A DNA stretch of 64,000 nt from Datnioides undecimradiatus (Eukaryota > Chordata > Actinopteri > Lobotiformes > Datnioididae): assembly GCA_008933995.1 (NCBI GenBank), contig WARS01000010.1:8907001-8971000 (forward strand), given 5' to 3'. A program made the position numbers and the translations under genes. Positions 28,401 through 41,330 of this stretch are shown here, piece by piece. The notes beneath the pieces are model-generated. The model saw only the letters and a list, made by a program, of their open reading frames with translations, was not told the DNA's origin and searched no databases. Numbering within the stretch: position 1 is the stretch's first letter; every line of letters begins with the position of its first letter.

Positions 28401-31400
28401 AGTTAGGAGGGTTGAGTGTAGGCTTCTGCTGATGGAGGCAAAAGTAGATTCTAGTCATAGTAGTTGCAGTAGTAGTCATAGCTAAGTTCATATTCATTCT
28501 TGTAGATAAACGCATGACTGGATTCTTAATTTGTTGTCAAAATGAACCTATTAAACCCAGTGTAGCGTAACACTTTTATTTGTTAACCCAGTTGTAAGTG
28601 TGACATTGCAAATAAGACTCGGAAGAGGAACATCGAAGAAGTGTTAACCCGTAACTGGTGTCTTTAAAACTACATTAGAATGCCTGTCAGTGAAGCCTAT
28701 TAGTATTTCATTTGTTAGATACTTGAGAAATGCATTAATGTGCTTCTTTGCAGAGAGTTAGATGAAAAGATGTATGCCACTGTTGTATCTGCTAAGTCTG
28801 CTCTTGTGCTAAATATAGCTTAGCTTTGCATAAACAGCTAGCCTCACCCTGTTTGGACACAACAAAAACCTACCACTTCTCAAACCCGCTAATTAACAGA
28901 TTAAACCTGTTTATTAAATCTGAACAAAAAAACAGATGGAGCCAGGCTAGTGTTTATGCTAAGCTAAGCTAATTCTTCTTGTTGAACTCTCAACACCCCC
29001 CCCCCCAAAAAAAACAACAAATAAGCTCACTGCATTTCCTCACGTCATTTTATTCCTTTAAAGAATATAAGACCATGAATGAAAAAATTTAACACTTTTG
29101 GCTCAAGAAATCATGGCTGACCTGGCTCTGTTGTGATCCATACTCATACTAAAGATATTCATCGGTAATACTGGACAACCTTCGTAGTTTGGAGGAGAAA
29201 GTTCGGCATGACTAATGTTATTTGAAAGAACCATTAGCGATGCTAAAAGTGCTCTGGAAGGAGCTCTGATTTCCATTTTAATTGAACATGTCTCTACAAA
29301 GAGAACAAACTGATGACAGCTGTAGACTGTCTTCTGTAAGGTGAGATGGAGAGAACAATGGGATAATTTCATTTCTCTTAAACAACTGCATTTACTCTAC
29401 AACAAAGTTGGTGTTTGTGCCAATGTTGGAGCATGAAGGAACACAGTCATTTTCCACCACTTATACTTTCTCTCCAGAAACCACTCTGAAAATATGTGAT
29501 TTGTCAGCGTTCATAAATATTATTGGAAACACTCGGGCATGAAATCTGGCACCCTTCCAAACCCGCACGATTCATTGTGAAAACAACCCAATGCACTTTT
29601 GGTATCCAAAGAAATAAAAAAAGACAAAAATATAGCACGCAAGCAACTCTTGCTTTCCTTCAGGAAACAATTCCCCTTCTGAGTAATCACATATATGTAC
29701 ATATATATATGTTCAGCCTTTCCACACGTGCAACTGAGGTTTCTGTGAGAAGATGAAAACGAGACAACAACTCCAAGTGGCTGCATGTACCTATGTTTAT
29801 CATAGTCTACAGAAACTCCTTCTCTTACTCAAATCAAATATCGATACTTGTGGCTTAGGCAGACACGTTTACAGAATGTAAGTGGTGTAGTGTACTCTAT
29901 TATAAGATAGGCAGCAGAAACAAAGCGCTAAGGGGCATAAAAACCCACAACGGTAACTGACATTTAACCAACAATCTGTGTATTTAAAATCAAACACTGA
30001 TGCTAATATCAACCAAGAGGTTGCACGGAAAAAATAATGCCATAGCACATGAAACATACAACATGAAATCCCCATTGCATGAGTCATTGGACAGTCTGTC
30101 TAAACATACATTGCAGCATTTTGTGGCTTGACAGTCAAAGACAGAAAATACCCTGTGAACAAAATGGTTTTTAGTCCGTTATTCCAATTTGACACTTGCA
30201 GTGATACAGTTACAGAGTGATTCTGTCCCATTTTCTGCGATTTGATCATATCTCGAAAACCAAGTGAACATAATGTTCCTGTAAGCAGACACAAACTGAC
30301 AGCACTATTAGCTTTAAAATAAGAGGCCAACCCTATCGGTTTCATGTGGTTATTGAGTCATACAGCAGTCTGAAATTAGAGCCGGGTCCACCCACCTGGA
30401 GAGCGGACAAGAACACATATGAACTAACACCCTTTTCATCATAGTATGCTTAATGGCTGCCTTATCACTGTGCCGCTACTTAATCAAGTCTTATCTCATG
30501 ACTACCAAAATAATAATAATAAAACAATGACTGCTTTGTGTCATTTTTGTGCTGATATAATTTGACAATTTGTTGCAACCAACTAAAAACAACATTGCGT
30601 CTTAGAAGTCAAAGTCATGCCCGCTCAGAGAAAGCAGCTATGGGTATTCACCGTTAACTGAAGATACAGCGTTCAACTCAACGGAGGTGTGACTCACCTT
30701 TTCGAATGTATTAATCCTTGTTTCACCGTATAATTTCAAGATCACAGCTTCATGGACATCGATTCCACCTCAAAATATTATTCTCTAATAAGCCCAACAC
30801 CAAAAAACAATCACATACAGTCAGATCTGAGTGTGCTGATGTGGATTACATCTGGCTCTCTGACTGTTGACTTCTTCCTGCTTAATGCGGAAGTTCAGGT
30901 CCAGACCTGTCACTGCATTCCTGCCAAGAGCTCAGCACAGCACTTTCACAATAGTCTTGTCTAGGCAGCACTGGGCAGCCCCCCTTTGACAGCCTCCTTA
31001 TCTTGCACTGTACTTGTGTTTCAAAGGCATGAACATGGACAGACCAGGAGAGAACTTTGCTGTGACTTCCAGTCATGGTGCTGATTGACAAGCACACGAG
31101 CAGATGATGTGGGGTTTTTTAGAAGAAGTAGAGAAAAGCGAGGTCTCTGTGGGACCGAGAGAACGGCTGAATCAGCACGAGGAATGTGGCGGTCTCGGTT
31201 AATAATTCACCTTGCTGAAACTGATTTACAGCAGGTCTTTAGGCGGGAGTGCTAATATGGCACGTCACAACGGTGAAGGATACCAGACTCCAGCTGAGCT
31301 TGGTCTAAATTCTTCTGAAAAACACAGTGTCGCCTCTAGACAGATGGAGACTTTTTGCTGTACAACTTTTAAATTAAGTTAAAACCATTTCTATCTAGAC

Positions 31401-34400
31401 AGTCTGGGTGACTTGACTTTGAGGCTTACAGAAATTGCTTTCACTTACACTCTGACCCTCTTTTCTTTGCTCAAAATCAGGAAGAAATATCTTAAGACAT
31501 TGGTGTGATGCAACAAGGTCAGTTATCTTCAGGGGGAACCAAGGAAAGTCAAGCTGTCAAGCTATGAATAGCCTCTGGCTCTTATCTGACCATGCAGACA
31601 CAGATAGCTCTATTTATTTGCATTTCTCCTTGAGTCAACCTGGGAGGCCAAAAAAACAAGATTTCACATCGTATGTTTAAATCTAATCTCACGGAGGCCC
31701 CATTATTACACTTCTACTAGCTTTCCCTCATTGTTGCCCACATTTTCATCTTGAATATTTGTTCCCCTTTGCATTGTTTTGATATTATTAACACTTGTAT
31801 GTCTTTTTTTCCCTCAAACCAGCCGAGGCTGCAGTGGAAGAGACCAACCACCCTCTCTGTGGCAAAATCCTGTCATCACAGAAGCCGAGCACCATGGGGG
31901 GAAAACCAAATAACCTTGAATGCGTCCAACAGCCCTTCGTGACTCGTGATGTATTAAACAAACACTCAGGGTACAGGCATGTGTCCCAACCACTGCTCAT
32001 TTCCTCTCTCTCTCTGTCAGGGGTTGACTAACAGATGGACAGCCATTAGCTCCAAGCTTCTCCTAAATACCAACACACTGGTACCTTAGAGAACATTTCT
32101 CAAACAGATACGCTGAACGGCAATGGAACTTGAGCAAGGAGAGAGGTGATTTTTCTGCTTTGTTGTATCTTTGCAGTCACTCTTCAGTCACTGAGGGTGG
32201 TCCAGTACCATTGTTGATACTTAAAATGTTTTTTGCCCATATATGCATCAACTTCATGACGTTGAGTAAAGAAACTGTTGAGGATTGTTACTTTTTAGTT
32301 GATCATATTTTATGCATTACAAAGCATGAGCTGCAAAAGCTGCAATTTAAAAGCTTTACAGGTTGCCAAACAAAGTTCTGCTGGATAAAAAGCAGTCTTT
32401 TGGCAGAATACCAGATGGTAAAGTGTGAGGTATAAAAGAGGGCATACATTTCATTCATTAGTCTCCATCATGTTAAATATGAGTGCTCTAACACACCCTT
32501 AAATACTTTTCTTGGGTTTTTCTGCACTGAAGGAAATGGGGTGATAATGATAAAACCAGTGGGCACCTTGCAAAATAATAAAGCATTTGTTAAATGTAGT
32601 ATTGCAGAGGACAAACTGTCACCGTGATGATGTGAAAAGTGATGCATACAGGAGTGTTGTAGTGCCCTCTGTTTGTACTCTGCTGTACTGACTTCAGTGT
32701 GGTGGTGTAAAGCAACCGACCTGCACTTCTTGTTGTGTTTGTGGAACAGCGATCCAATCAACATGTTTACGCCAGAAAAATAGCAAACACTTAACTGGAT
32801 CTTTCTGTATTTATAACTAATTTAAGTTTCCAATCAGACTCCCTGCTCTGCTTGGCAGGATTTGTTTGCCAACAGCATCCAACAAACAAAGAGTTCAAGG
32901 GTTTGTTTTTATTCATCTGAGTCCAGCTCAGTTGTGTATGGAGGCCTATTACTGCCAAAATTAAAAAAAAAAAAAACAACATTCGAAGAAAACAAACATT
33001 AGACATTAAAAACCATCACTCATTGCAAACCAAAATGAGGACATTATGAAAGTAGAAATGAAATCAAACTGATGATATATTAAGTTAACATTATGAGAAA
33101 AAATAGGTCAAAAGTTTGACAAATTAAATCAGGACAAAAATTAAAAGCAATGAATAGGAATTTATTTATATTATTTAAAATTATATCCTAACATTATGAA
33201 ACATTACATCAAAATTAAAAAAAGAAATAAAAAGTCAAAATTATAAGAAAAAATAAGAAATCTGTTAGAAGATTGCTTTAAAGATGGAATATAGCTGACA
33301 TTTACTTTGTTGTTATTTCTGTCTTTACATCTTCTGATGTAAGAAAGTTCAAAAATAAACTAAAAAGAAAAGTAGTCAAACTGATGGATTATTAGATCAA
33401 AATTCTGAAAATCCAAGTCCTAGGATTGTTTATGAGATATAAAGTCCAAGGTATAAGTCAAAAGTTTGACTCAGTTGTATTGTCATGATATGTATCCCCC
33501 CCGTCCTTCCTTTTGGCAGAAAATGACCTCCATACAAGCCTAACCTTTAAATAATCAAACTGAAAATTTACTTCAGAACTTGACAAAGCACAAACATCCC
33601 ACCACACATCATCCTCAGATAACCCCCCACTGGACATGTGGTTGTGCTGAGGCACTAAAAGAAGCGCATAAGACAGAGTCCAAAAACCAGCTGTGGGTTT
33701 CACATTCCTGACTTCTGCCAAAGGTCCCTTCAACAAAAGTTTGACCTCTGCCAGCTCTGTCTATAAAGAGGGGCGCCCGGTGTTGACAAGGCCAGTACAA
33801 CGTGAAGGACACTGGGTCGAGGACCAGCAGCTGTCTCAACATTCAGGATGTGCTGAACAAAAACCACTGCCACTTTGTGCGACGGGGATGGCCATAAGGT
33901 CATAGGAAAGTCAACAGTGAGCAAAATGAAAAGTGGCAGTCATCAGGAAATAGGGATGCGAGGACTGGAGAGCATGACCCTGTTAGTGCATGGCCCAGAT
34001 TTCTCCTTTGTTTTTCCTTTTAATATAAAAATGGGAGCCAGTATTTGTATGTTTTGATTTAGAAACTGTTTCTCTCTGCCCTGTATTACTTCAGTGGGGA
34101 ATTCCTGTATCGAGAAGAGGGAAAGTGAAGGGTTAATTTGTGGCCGGGGAAACCTGATGCTAATTAAGTCTTAGGAATGCCACATACTGACATTGTAGTG
34201 CAGAAGCCCTCAGAGTGGGTCAGGCGTGGAGAGAGCCAGCAGTAATGCGTGTGTCTAATGTTTTTATTCCGTAGTGACAGTCGGGAAAGCCAGTCTCACC
34301 AAACCCTGGAGCTGAAGGTAATGTCCTGTCCAGATCCGCAGATCAACAGTCTCTGTGTCAAGCATGATGAAGTTTGTTTTCACTTGTGATAGAGGGGTGT

Positions 34401-34553
34401 TTAATATGAAACAGGATGATGACTGAGGGACTTTTTCTGGATTTATTTGATAGATTTTAAGGGATTTTTCCCAGATGTATTATTTGGAAATCACAAGATC
34501 AACTCGCATTTTTCTTCTTTTGCAGGGAGAGAGGGAGAGATAGCTGACGCAAA
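25462..34553. other. 9-kb non-coding interval upstream of apbb1ip (-) and of the 939-aa gene (+)
   Basis: No coding exon recognised on either strand. Only short open frames without family signatures occur. The segment is AT-rich, with TAATAA-type low complexity (about 33040-33450) and one fold-back repeat (28815-28974). It should contain the apbb1ip promoter and 5' UTR and the promoter of the plus-strand gene. A splice acceptor (pyrimidine tract ending TGCAG at 34525) precedes the ATG at 34554. A possible non-coding exon of about 34276-34317 (acceptor CCGTAG, donor AAG-GTAATG) could supply the 5' UTR; that part is speculative. Confidence 0.4.
28815..28974. repeat. Fold-back (inverted-arm) interspersed repeat
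   Basis: The left arm (28815-28854) and right arm (28931-28974) are inverted copies of about 40 nt. Shared blocks are TAGCTTAGCTT, GCATAAACA, CTAGCCT and CTGTT, around a core of about 75 nt. The structure is MITE-like; no coding capacity. Confidence 0.7.
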
Positions 34554-37500
34554 ATGGTTTTAGGAACACCAGTGCTGTTGCTGCTGCTGCTGTCTTGGGT
34601 ATCACTGCAAGCTGTCGCAGAGATTTGCCGGGGGACGCACTGCTACGGCGCGGAAACCGGCGATCCAAGACCGTGCACCGGAGCGCACTGTCCGGGGAGC
34701 AGATCCTCCAGACCCCCGCGGCAGTTCAACCCGACAACGCAGGGGAGAGCGGCGCAGATAGTTGCCAGTCAACACCATGCGTACCCGAGCTCTCCAAGAG
34801 CAGCATCGGAAGCCTATCCGGCTGTCCAGCCACTTCGCGGGCGCCACGGTGACAGCAGCAGCGGCACACGGATAAGAGCGCTGGAAGTTTTACCTGCGGG
34901 ATGCACCGATGTAGACTGCGCCGCTCTTGTGAAACAATTTCAGCCCACCAATGACACTCGAGACTGTAGAGGGATCGAGTGCAGACTGCCACTGAGGATA
35001 CGGCCAAAACCTCGAGCAAAGTCGTGTGTGGGAGAGGGCTGTCTGGCCGCTTCAGAGGAGAGCGTCTCCTCTGCCGCCGCCAGCCAGCTTCCTCCTGTCC
35101 ATTTGTCCGACAGAGCCGCACAGTTTCTGGGAGATTTTCCGGAGGTAGGATATCCGTCCCCGGAACTTGGCGGCGCGCCTTTGGGTGTCCAGCTCACATG
35201 TGACATCAAGCCAGGTCTGTTATCATCATCATAACTGACATCTACAATTTTAACAGCTGTGTTTTCACGATTGAATTAGCTGATTAACCATCGCAAAAGA
35301 CCCTCCGTGCACAATTGCGCACAGGTCTAACCACTGCGAGACATTTCCAGTTGAGTGACAATCTTGAAAAGAAGTTGATGAATTACAATCTTGCAGCGTA
35401 AACATTGTGCATAACACACATACATAACACTTTATTGACTTTAACCCCCTTTTCCCACCAGTGATCAGCAAAAAGGGGTTTATGGTCTAAGAGCAAAGGA
35501 AGACTTTGTTGACCTTCAGCCCAAAATGATATCTGCAGAGCAACTAGAGCAGCTGAACTGGAAAAATGTCTCAGAGTCAATTGTCCAGAAAATGTAGAGT
35601 GCTTTGATGTTGGTCCATATAGGAAACGTTCATTACACTTGCCATGGCTAGACCGATAGAATGGGGTCACTGGGTGTTCACACTTTGTTCCTGCAGAAAT
35701 CAGACTACTGAATCAGTCTTAATCTCATTTAATCACTTCCTCTGCTGCAGTGTTTAACATTAAGAACATGTCTGTCCGATCCCATCTTTCACTCTGTATT
35801 ATTTTCCTCACAGGGGAGAATGAAGTTCCGTCAGAAGATGCCCTCATATTACACCTCCAGCTGGCTAAGGGGCAGGAGAAGCTGGTGGAGGCACTGCGAG
35901 CCCAGCAGGTGGTCATCCGCGACCTGCAGCAGAAGCTCGCAGACCAACAGGAGGCACTACTGTCTCAGCAGAGGGAGATCTTGGAGCAGCAGCGACGCAT
36001 GTATGAGCAGATGGATGTGGTGAAGGCCCAATACGGCCTCCTCTCAGACACCATCAAACAGGTCTCCTTCCAGGGCCTGCAGGGCGAGCTCCAGAGCTAC
36101 TTCGAAAACCACCTGGCCGGCCTGCAGAGCCAGGCCCGCAGTCACCTGCAGAAGTCCTACGCTGTCCACAAAATGGACATGGAGTCGAAGGTGATGGATG
36201 TTGTTGGAGAGGCTAATTTTCCTCAACCTCTGCTGGGATGCCCGTCACCTTGTGGGCAGGAGGAGTTCTGTGATTTTCAGAGGGACCCGCCTCGGTGTGA
36301 GAAGTGCACCATGTGTCCACCAGGCTTCTTTCTGATCTCGCAGTGTTCTCCTACAGCAGACAGGATGTGCCAGGTATTGTCTTTTAAAATACTGATATTT
36401 CCTTTTAGACTAACACCCTTGTAGCTGTATTTTAAATACCCTCTTGTTTTTATGATTATATTGGTCTCATCTGTGAAGTGTGAAAAGCAACCCACTGCAA
36501 AAAGTGTGAATAGATTTCAGCTGTTGTGTGGCACGGTAGTGTCAGCCTGTGGTTTTCAAGCATACGCCAGCAATCCCCAAACATAACAGCAGCTGATTCG
36601 GAATGAAAATATTCACACTCTAGGGCATCAATAGCTGATATCGTCCCTGATTAGAATAAAAATGAAAGGAAAAACCCTGATCCTTTTTTATTTTATGTGA
36701 TTTTAAAGTCAATTCAGTAGGACAAAAGATATTGCTCTGTAAAGGTAACTTGGGCCAGCCAGATGTTTCCAGCAGAAGATTTTTTTTTAAAGAAATAAAA
36801 GCTTGAATCATTTTTGTTGTTTTATTTTCTGAGATAAAAATGCTCATTTGATATGTAGGGTTCCTAATTATTGATTATTTTTCATGATTTTAGCACAGTA
36901 GGCAGAAAGGTAGACAATCCTTTGATTAAACTTGGCATCCTAATACTATTATGCTTCTCAACAAAAAGTGTTTGCATTTGGCCCCGGGCCCTCCATTAAG
37001 TTTGGCCACCCCTGGACTGAACCCTATTTTTAACACTGAAATGTATTCATGATGGTAATATTCATTTGTGTGAATTGCAGGACCGGGATGAATGCCTTGA
37101 ATTACCAAACATTTGTGGAGAGCGAGTGAAATGCCTTAATACTCCAGGTAAGTTCAATACATTACTTGTTTTTCATGACTAATGCAATTTGTTCTGTAAT
37201 CGTGCTAATTGTGGGTAAATTAAAAAAATAATGATATTACCCATTGACATTTTCACTGTAGAACTATTTTCCACATAGGGCACAATGCTGACAGTCCTGT
37301 CAAAACAAAAGTGCACTGCATCACTGTCTGCAGAGACGTTAGATGCTGTTTTTTTACCCTTTGCTGTTCCATCCGCTCTGATCTTAAACTGTGCAGGGGG
37401 GTTCAGATGTCTGGGAGTTTCTGAGAGAGAAGCAGTGATGGGCCTGTGTGGTCGCGACTACTTCTACAACCAGGAGCTACAAGAGTGCCAGGCCTGTTCT

Positions 37501-38928
37501 GACTGTGACGGAGAGCCTGTCGCTGTTCCCTGCACAGCTGTCAGTGACGCAGTCTGCGGCCAGTTTTCAGAGAGCCGACTGTCCCAGTCTTGGGGGGCCA
37601 CTGTAGCTGTTCCCCCTGCCCGGACCTCTGGGAGCCAAATCTTCCCGGGGCTTCAGCTAAACATCCATGGCAAAGAGATCACTGACCTGTTGGCTAACGA
37701 AGCAGGGCAAGTGAGGTTTCTGCAGCATGGCCTGGTGTGGTTGGATCATAACTTTGCAATTAAGCACAGCTGCAGAAACTTCCTTCAGGTGGGCATGAGG
37801 CTCAATGGGAGCCAGGAGGAGGAGGGTCAGGACCTCAGTGGTGTTCGCATTGAACAACCAGATGGAAAGTACTTCCAGGGGGTCAGCATCAGCAGTGGAG
37901 TTGAGGTGGAGCCTAACCACACTTTCACTCTCCTCCTAAAGAGTCCAAATCAACACTGCAACCAGAGCAAGGATCTTCACTTCTATGATATCACCACTCC
38001 CACTTTCAGCCTGCTCTGGTTGTCACATGATACTGGTGCCGTGGCTATGACGGCTCAGATGTCTATGTTGGCACACTATCAAACCAGCTACCGCCCAACT
38101 TTCCGCATGACCTCAGTGTCCGACCCATATATGATCATTCTCACCCATGACAGCCGCGGCGTGCGCTTCACAGAAAGCGGTGTTGTCAAGTTCATCCTCC
38201 AGCAGGCGCTTTACTCCATGGGCCATACCTGCATTCGAGAAGGTTTCTCCCTTATTGCCTACACCAATCGCAACGGGACTGGCCAGGAGGCAATGCAAGC
38301 GTTCAAAACAGGCGTCAACTACAGGGACACCTCTATCACTCTCTCTGGAGCTGTGAGCGTGGACAGTGGGGACACACTTAGCTTTGAGATAACATCTCCG
38401 TCCCAGTGCAACATTCGCTACTTTGGGGACAGCACTGGAATCAGCATGCTGAGCCTTATCTGGATTCCTTCAGCAGTGTCAACAGCCCTGAGTGCTACTG
38501 TGTCCAGGACTGGTCTCCCTTTTGGAGCAGTCAGGAACAAACCTCTGTTATTCCAGCAGATCAGCCCAGATACTCCGCAAGTTCATTTGGCTCGCTCAGG
38601 TGAGCCAAACAGCCGAAAGAACTTTATATTCCACGAGAAAGGGACGGCTAACATAGCCCTTAACCTAAAGCTGATACACTCTTGTAATATCATAAAACTC
38701 ACTTTGCAGCATGTCGGGGGTCAGGGCGAGCAGGCAGGTCCTGTGGCTCAGCAGGTGTCTGGGTATATGCCTGAAGGGAGCCAGTGGGCCAGTATTGGGC
38801 TGAGGGCCTCATTTCAAGTCCAGAACGGTACGGCTGTGTATGTTACTCTGGACTGTATCCGTGGGCGAGTTAACCAGATAACACACGAGGGCGGCACTAA
38901 TATTTCAATCCTCTGGGTTGCAGCGTGA
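34554..38928 (+). CDS. Unrecognised secreted multidomain protein: Cx4C repeats, coiled coil, TNFR-like/EGF Cys-rich region, three beta-rich repeats
   Basis: I cannot assign this to a named gene. Coding exons: 34554-35214, 35814-36373, 37081-37147, 37397-38928; 2820 nt, 939 aa. The ATG follows an in-frame TAG and an acceptor at 34525. The N-terminus is a strong signal peptide (poly-Leu, about 1-22). Residues 25-163 hold five C-x4-C motifs (CRGTHC, CTGAHC, CTDVDC, CRGIEC, CVGEGC) separated by Pro/Ser/Arg-rich spacers. About 228-310 is a Gln/Leu/Glu heptad-type coiled coil. About 365-510 is Cys-rich and TNF-receptor-like; exon 3 within it encodes a calcium-binding-EGF start (DRDEC) and NTPGGFRCLG. 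About 535-640, 685-787 and 838-939 are three related beta-rich repeats, each with an early HSC/HTC Cys, a second Cys, and an ending such as SLLWL, SLIWI or SILWV. These look C1q/TNF-like, but that is inference. Several N-x-S/T sequons support secretion. No membrane anchor is seen. The gene is absent from the equivalent human interval as I know it. Confidence 0.88.
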
Positions 38929-39234
38929 TCCATGAAGGGAGGAAGCCTTCATTCAATACACTTTGTGAAAAAAAGACAGTTTTGCACGATATTGAATTGC
39001 AGAGCAAATTCAACTATTTACCAAATTAAAGAAGCATACTGGGTGATGAAAAACAATGCTATTCATCTATTAAGCATATTTTGTCATATAATTGTTTTAA
39101 ATGCATCAGCTGTTTAGACTTTTATTGTGAAATCTCTTTTGGGTACGATTTACATATTGTAAGTACTGCATTTGCTTGAAGTACTTCGGCTGGTTGAGCA
39201 GTGACCAATTCTTCTTTGAATGCGTTTATGCGTG

Positions 39235-39258
39235 TGTGTGTGTGTGTGTGTGTGTGTT
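39235..39258. repeat. (TG)n microsatellite
   Basis: Uninterrupted GT/TG run in the 3' flank of the 939-aa gene. Confidence 0.85.
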
Positions 39259-39537
39259 TTTACAGTATGTATGAAAGTGTGTATGCACATGTGCAGTGGT
39301 GCTTATAAATGTATTTGTGTGCATGTGTACACACACATTGGCATGCTACTTTTGCATACGTGTATGATATGTATATCCTTCTGTTCCTGCACATATTTAA
39401 CTTGCATACTGTATGTAATGAGCCTTTGCGTATTGTATTGTTAGGCATTTAAACTAATGGTTTGACATTATGGGAGTTACACTTAATCACTTCCTGGAGA
39501 GTTAAACAAGATGACTGATATCTCTGTCAGCAGAGGG

Positions 39538-39811
39538 TTAGCTTAGCCAAGCACAAAGACTCGAGACAAGAGGAAACAGCTAGCCTGGCTCTGTCAAAAG
39601 GTAACATCCTCCTACCAGCACCTGTTACCTGACGTGTTATATTAAACAAACAATGCAGAATAAAATGATTTGCTGTTACTGTAGAGTCCACTAGAGTCTT
39701 GGCCAAGTTAGTTGTCTGGCAAACCCCTCCTAAAACAATTAATTGTTTTTTGTGTGCTGACTTCCTGTTTCTCTCTGTTTCCAGTCTTTGTGCCAAGCTA
39801 AACTAGCTGGC
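39538..39811. repeat. Fold-back (inverted-arm) interspersed repeat, longest copy
   Basis: The left arm (39538-39590) and the reverse complement of the right arm (39761-39811) share TTAGCTT, GCACAAAGACT, GAAACAG and AGCTAG blocks, around a core of about 170 nt. Same family as 28815-28974. It lies in the probable 3' UTR/flank of the 939-aa gene. Confidence 0.65.
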
Positions 39812-41330
39812 TTCTTTTGGTAGCTTCATAATTGTATTGATATAAGACTGGTATCGATGCTTTCATCTAATCCTATGACAAAAAGCTCATACATAGCTTT
39901 TCCAAAATTTCAATTACTTTCAAGAGTTTGTCATGGAAGAGCTACTATACACAAATGCTATGTAGTGACCTCTCAGTAAGCAGAGGTTTTGGTGCTTGAT
40001 GATGTTTTTGATATTTATTTGCCTTTTATCAAACAGGACTTTAGCATTTACACCATAGAATACATATGATTTGCCAGACTTGAGAAAAAGGTAGGAATAT
40101 GCCAAGTGTATGGCAAAGCACTGAGTAGGCAGTGTTGTTATTCAAATACATGCAGTGATAGCCTGAATTATATGTTTATTTGCACACGTATTGTTTAACA
40201 TAGTATTATGGACTGTGCAAACATCATACTTTGTTATTCTTTTGCCTAAATGCTGTTTCCCTGTGAAGAGTTGCCCATGCATATCATTCCTAATTGCCAC
40301 TGTGTGTGTTCTGTCCTCTAAACAATTAGGCACAATTAAGTGTTTCAGGGAGCTGGCAGCGAAGCCGCCACTGAAATTCTTCGGCTTTATTCTCACTTCA
40401 TTATGTTTAGTGATTTCTCTCTGCTGTGGTAGGCTTGCCCTGCACGTGTCCTGTGGTACGTCAATGCATGCATACTTGTTCGACACCAAATAAAATGTAC
40501 ATATATTTTGCCAAGAGGGAAAATGTACTCTAGCTTTTAAAAACTAAGTTGCTTTATTGTTTTTTTTTTGGGGGGGGGGTTCAAAAAAATATTAATTTTA
40601 GGGTTGCAGAAATGTTACCATACCATAAAAAATGGAAAGATATTTCACATTTTTTCTTGATGACTACAGTTTATGTATTTAATTTAGCATAATATGCACC
40701 TAAAGCATTCCTTTCTAGCCACATCATTTGGCCTCTCATGTGACCTTAATTCCAATTTCTTGACATTGATTTTATAGAGAACTTACCTATCGTGATTATC
40801 AACATTTCATTGTGAATAGCTACTATTTTCCAGTAAGTTAAAGGGTAAGAGTTGAACGTTCAGACGTTACTCATACCATATAATCTCCAACATACTGAAC
40901 CTATTTGAAAGCAACGTTATTCAGCAGCTAAGGTGCCAAAATTGCAGACATAATACCTGGAAAATCATACACTGTATTTTCCTCTCAATTGGTCTTAATC
41001 AAGCTTAAATTATTCCTCCATCTATTACCTATAACATAACAAATAGCCTGTGAGTCAATGAGAGGGAGAAGGAGAGAGCGAGAAGAAAAAAATGGTCTGG
41101 TTGTGAGAAACAATCAAATGTTTCTGTCGGTTGCCTGAATTGAAAACAGGTGTTTCAGTGGAGCAGCGCTCCAGATGTCTGACGCTGGAGATCAAATGAG
41201 ACCCACAGCACTTGAAGAGTTTCAGAGACATCAGAGAGAGAAACGGGGACTGAGAAACAAAGCAGGAAAGAGGAGAAAAAACAGAGGAGAGAGGCGGGTG
41301 GGTGTGTATCGAAAACACTGTCTTTAAAGC

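Noticed and set aside
34602-35209. Several antisense frames opposite exon 1 of the 939-aa gene
   Set aside because: They are explained by GC-rich coding sequence on the plus strand, which has a signal peptide and regular Cys motifs.
37285-37396. Extending the last exon of the 939-aa gene upstream to the start of its open frame
   Set aside because: The acceptor ending GTGCAG at 37396 joins exon 3 in phase and completes the EGF sequence CLNTPGGFRC; the upstream part is intron.
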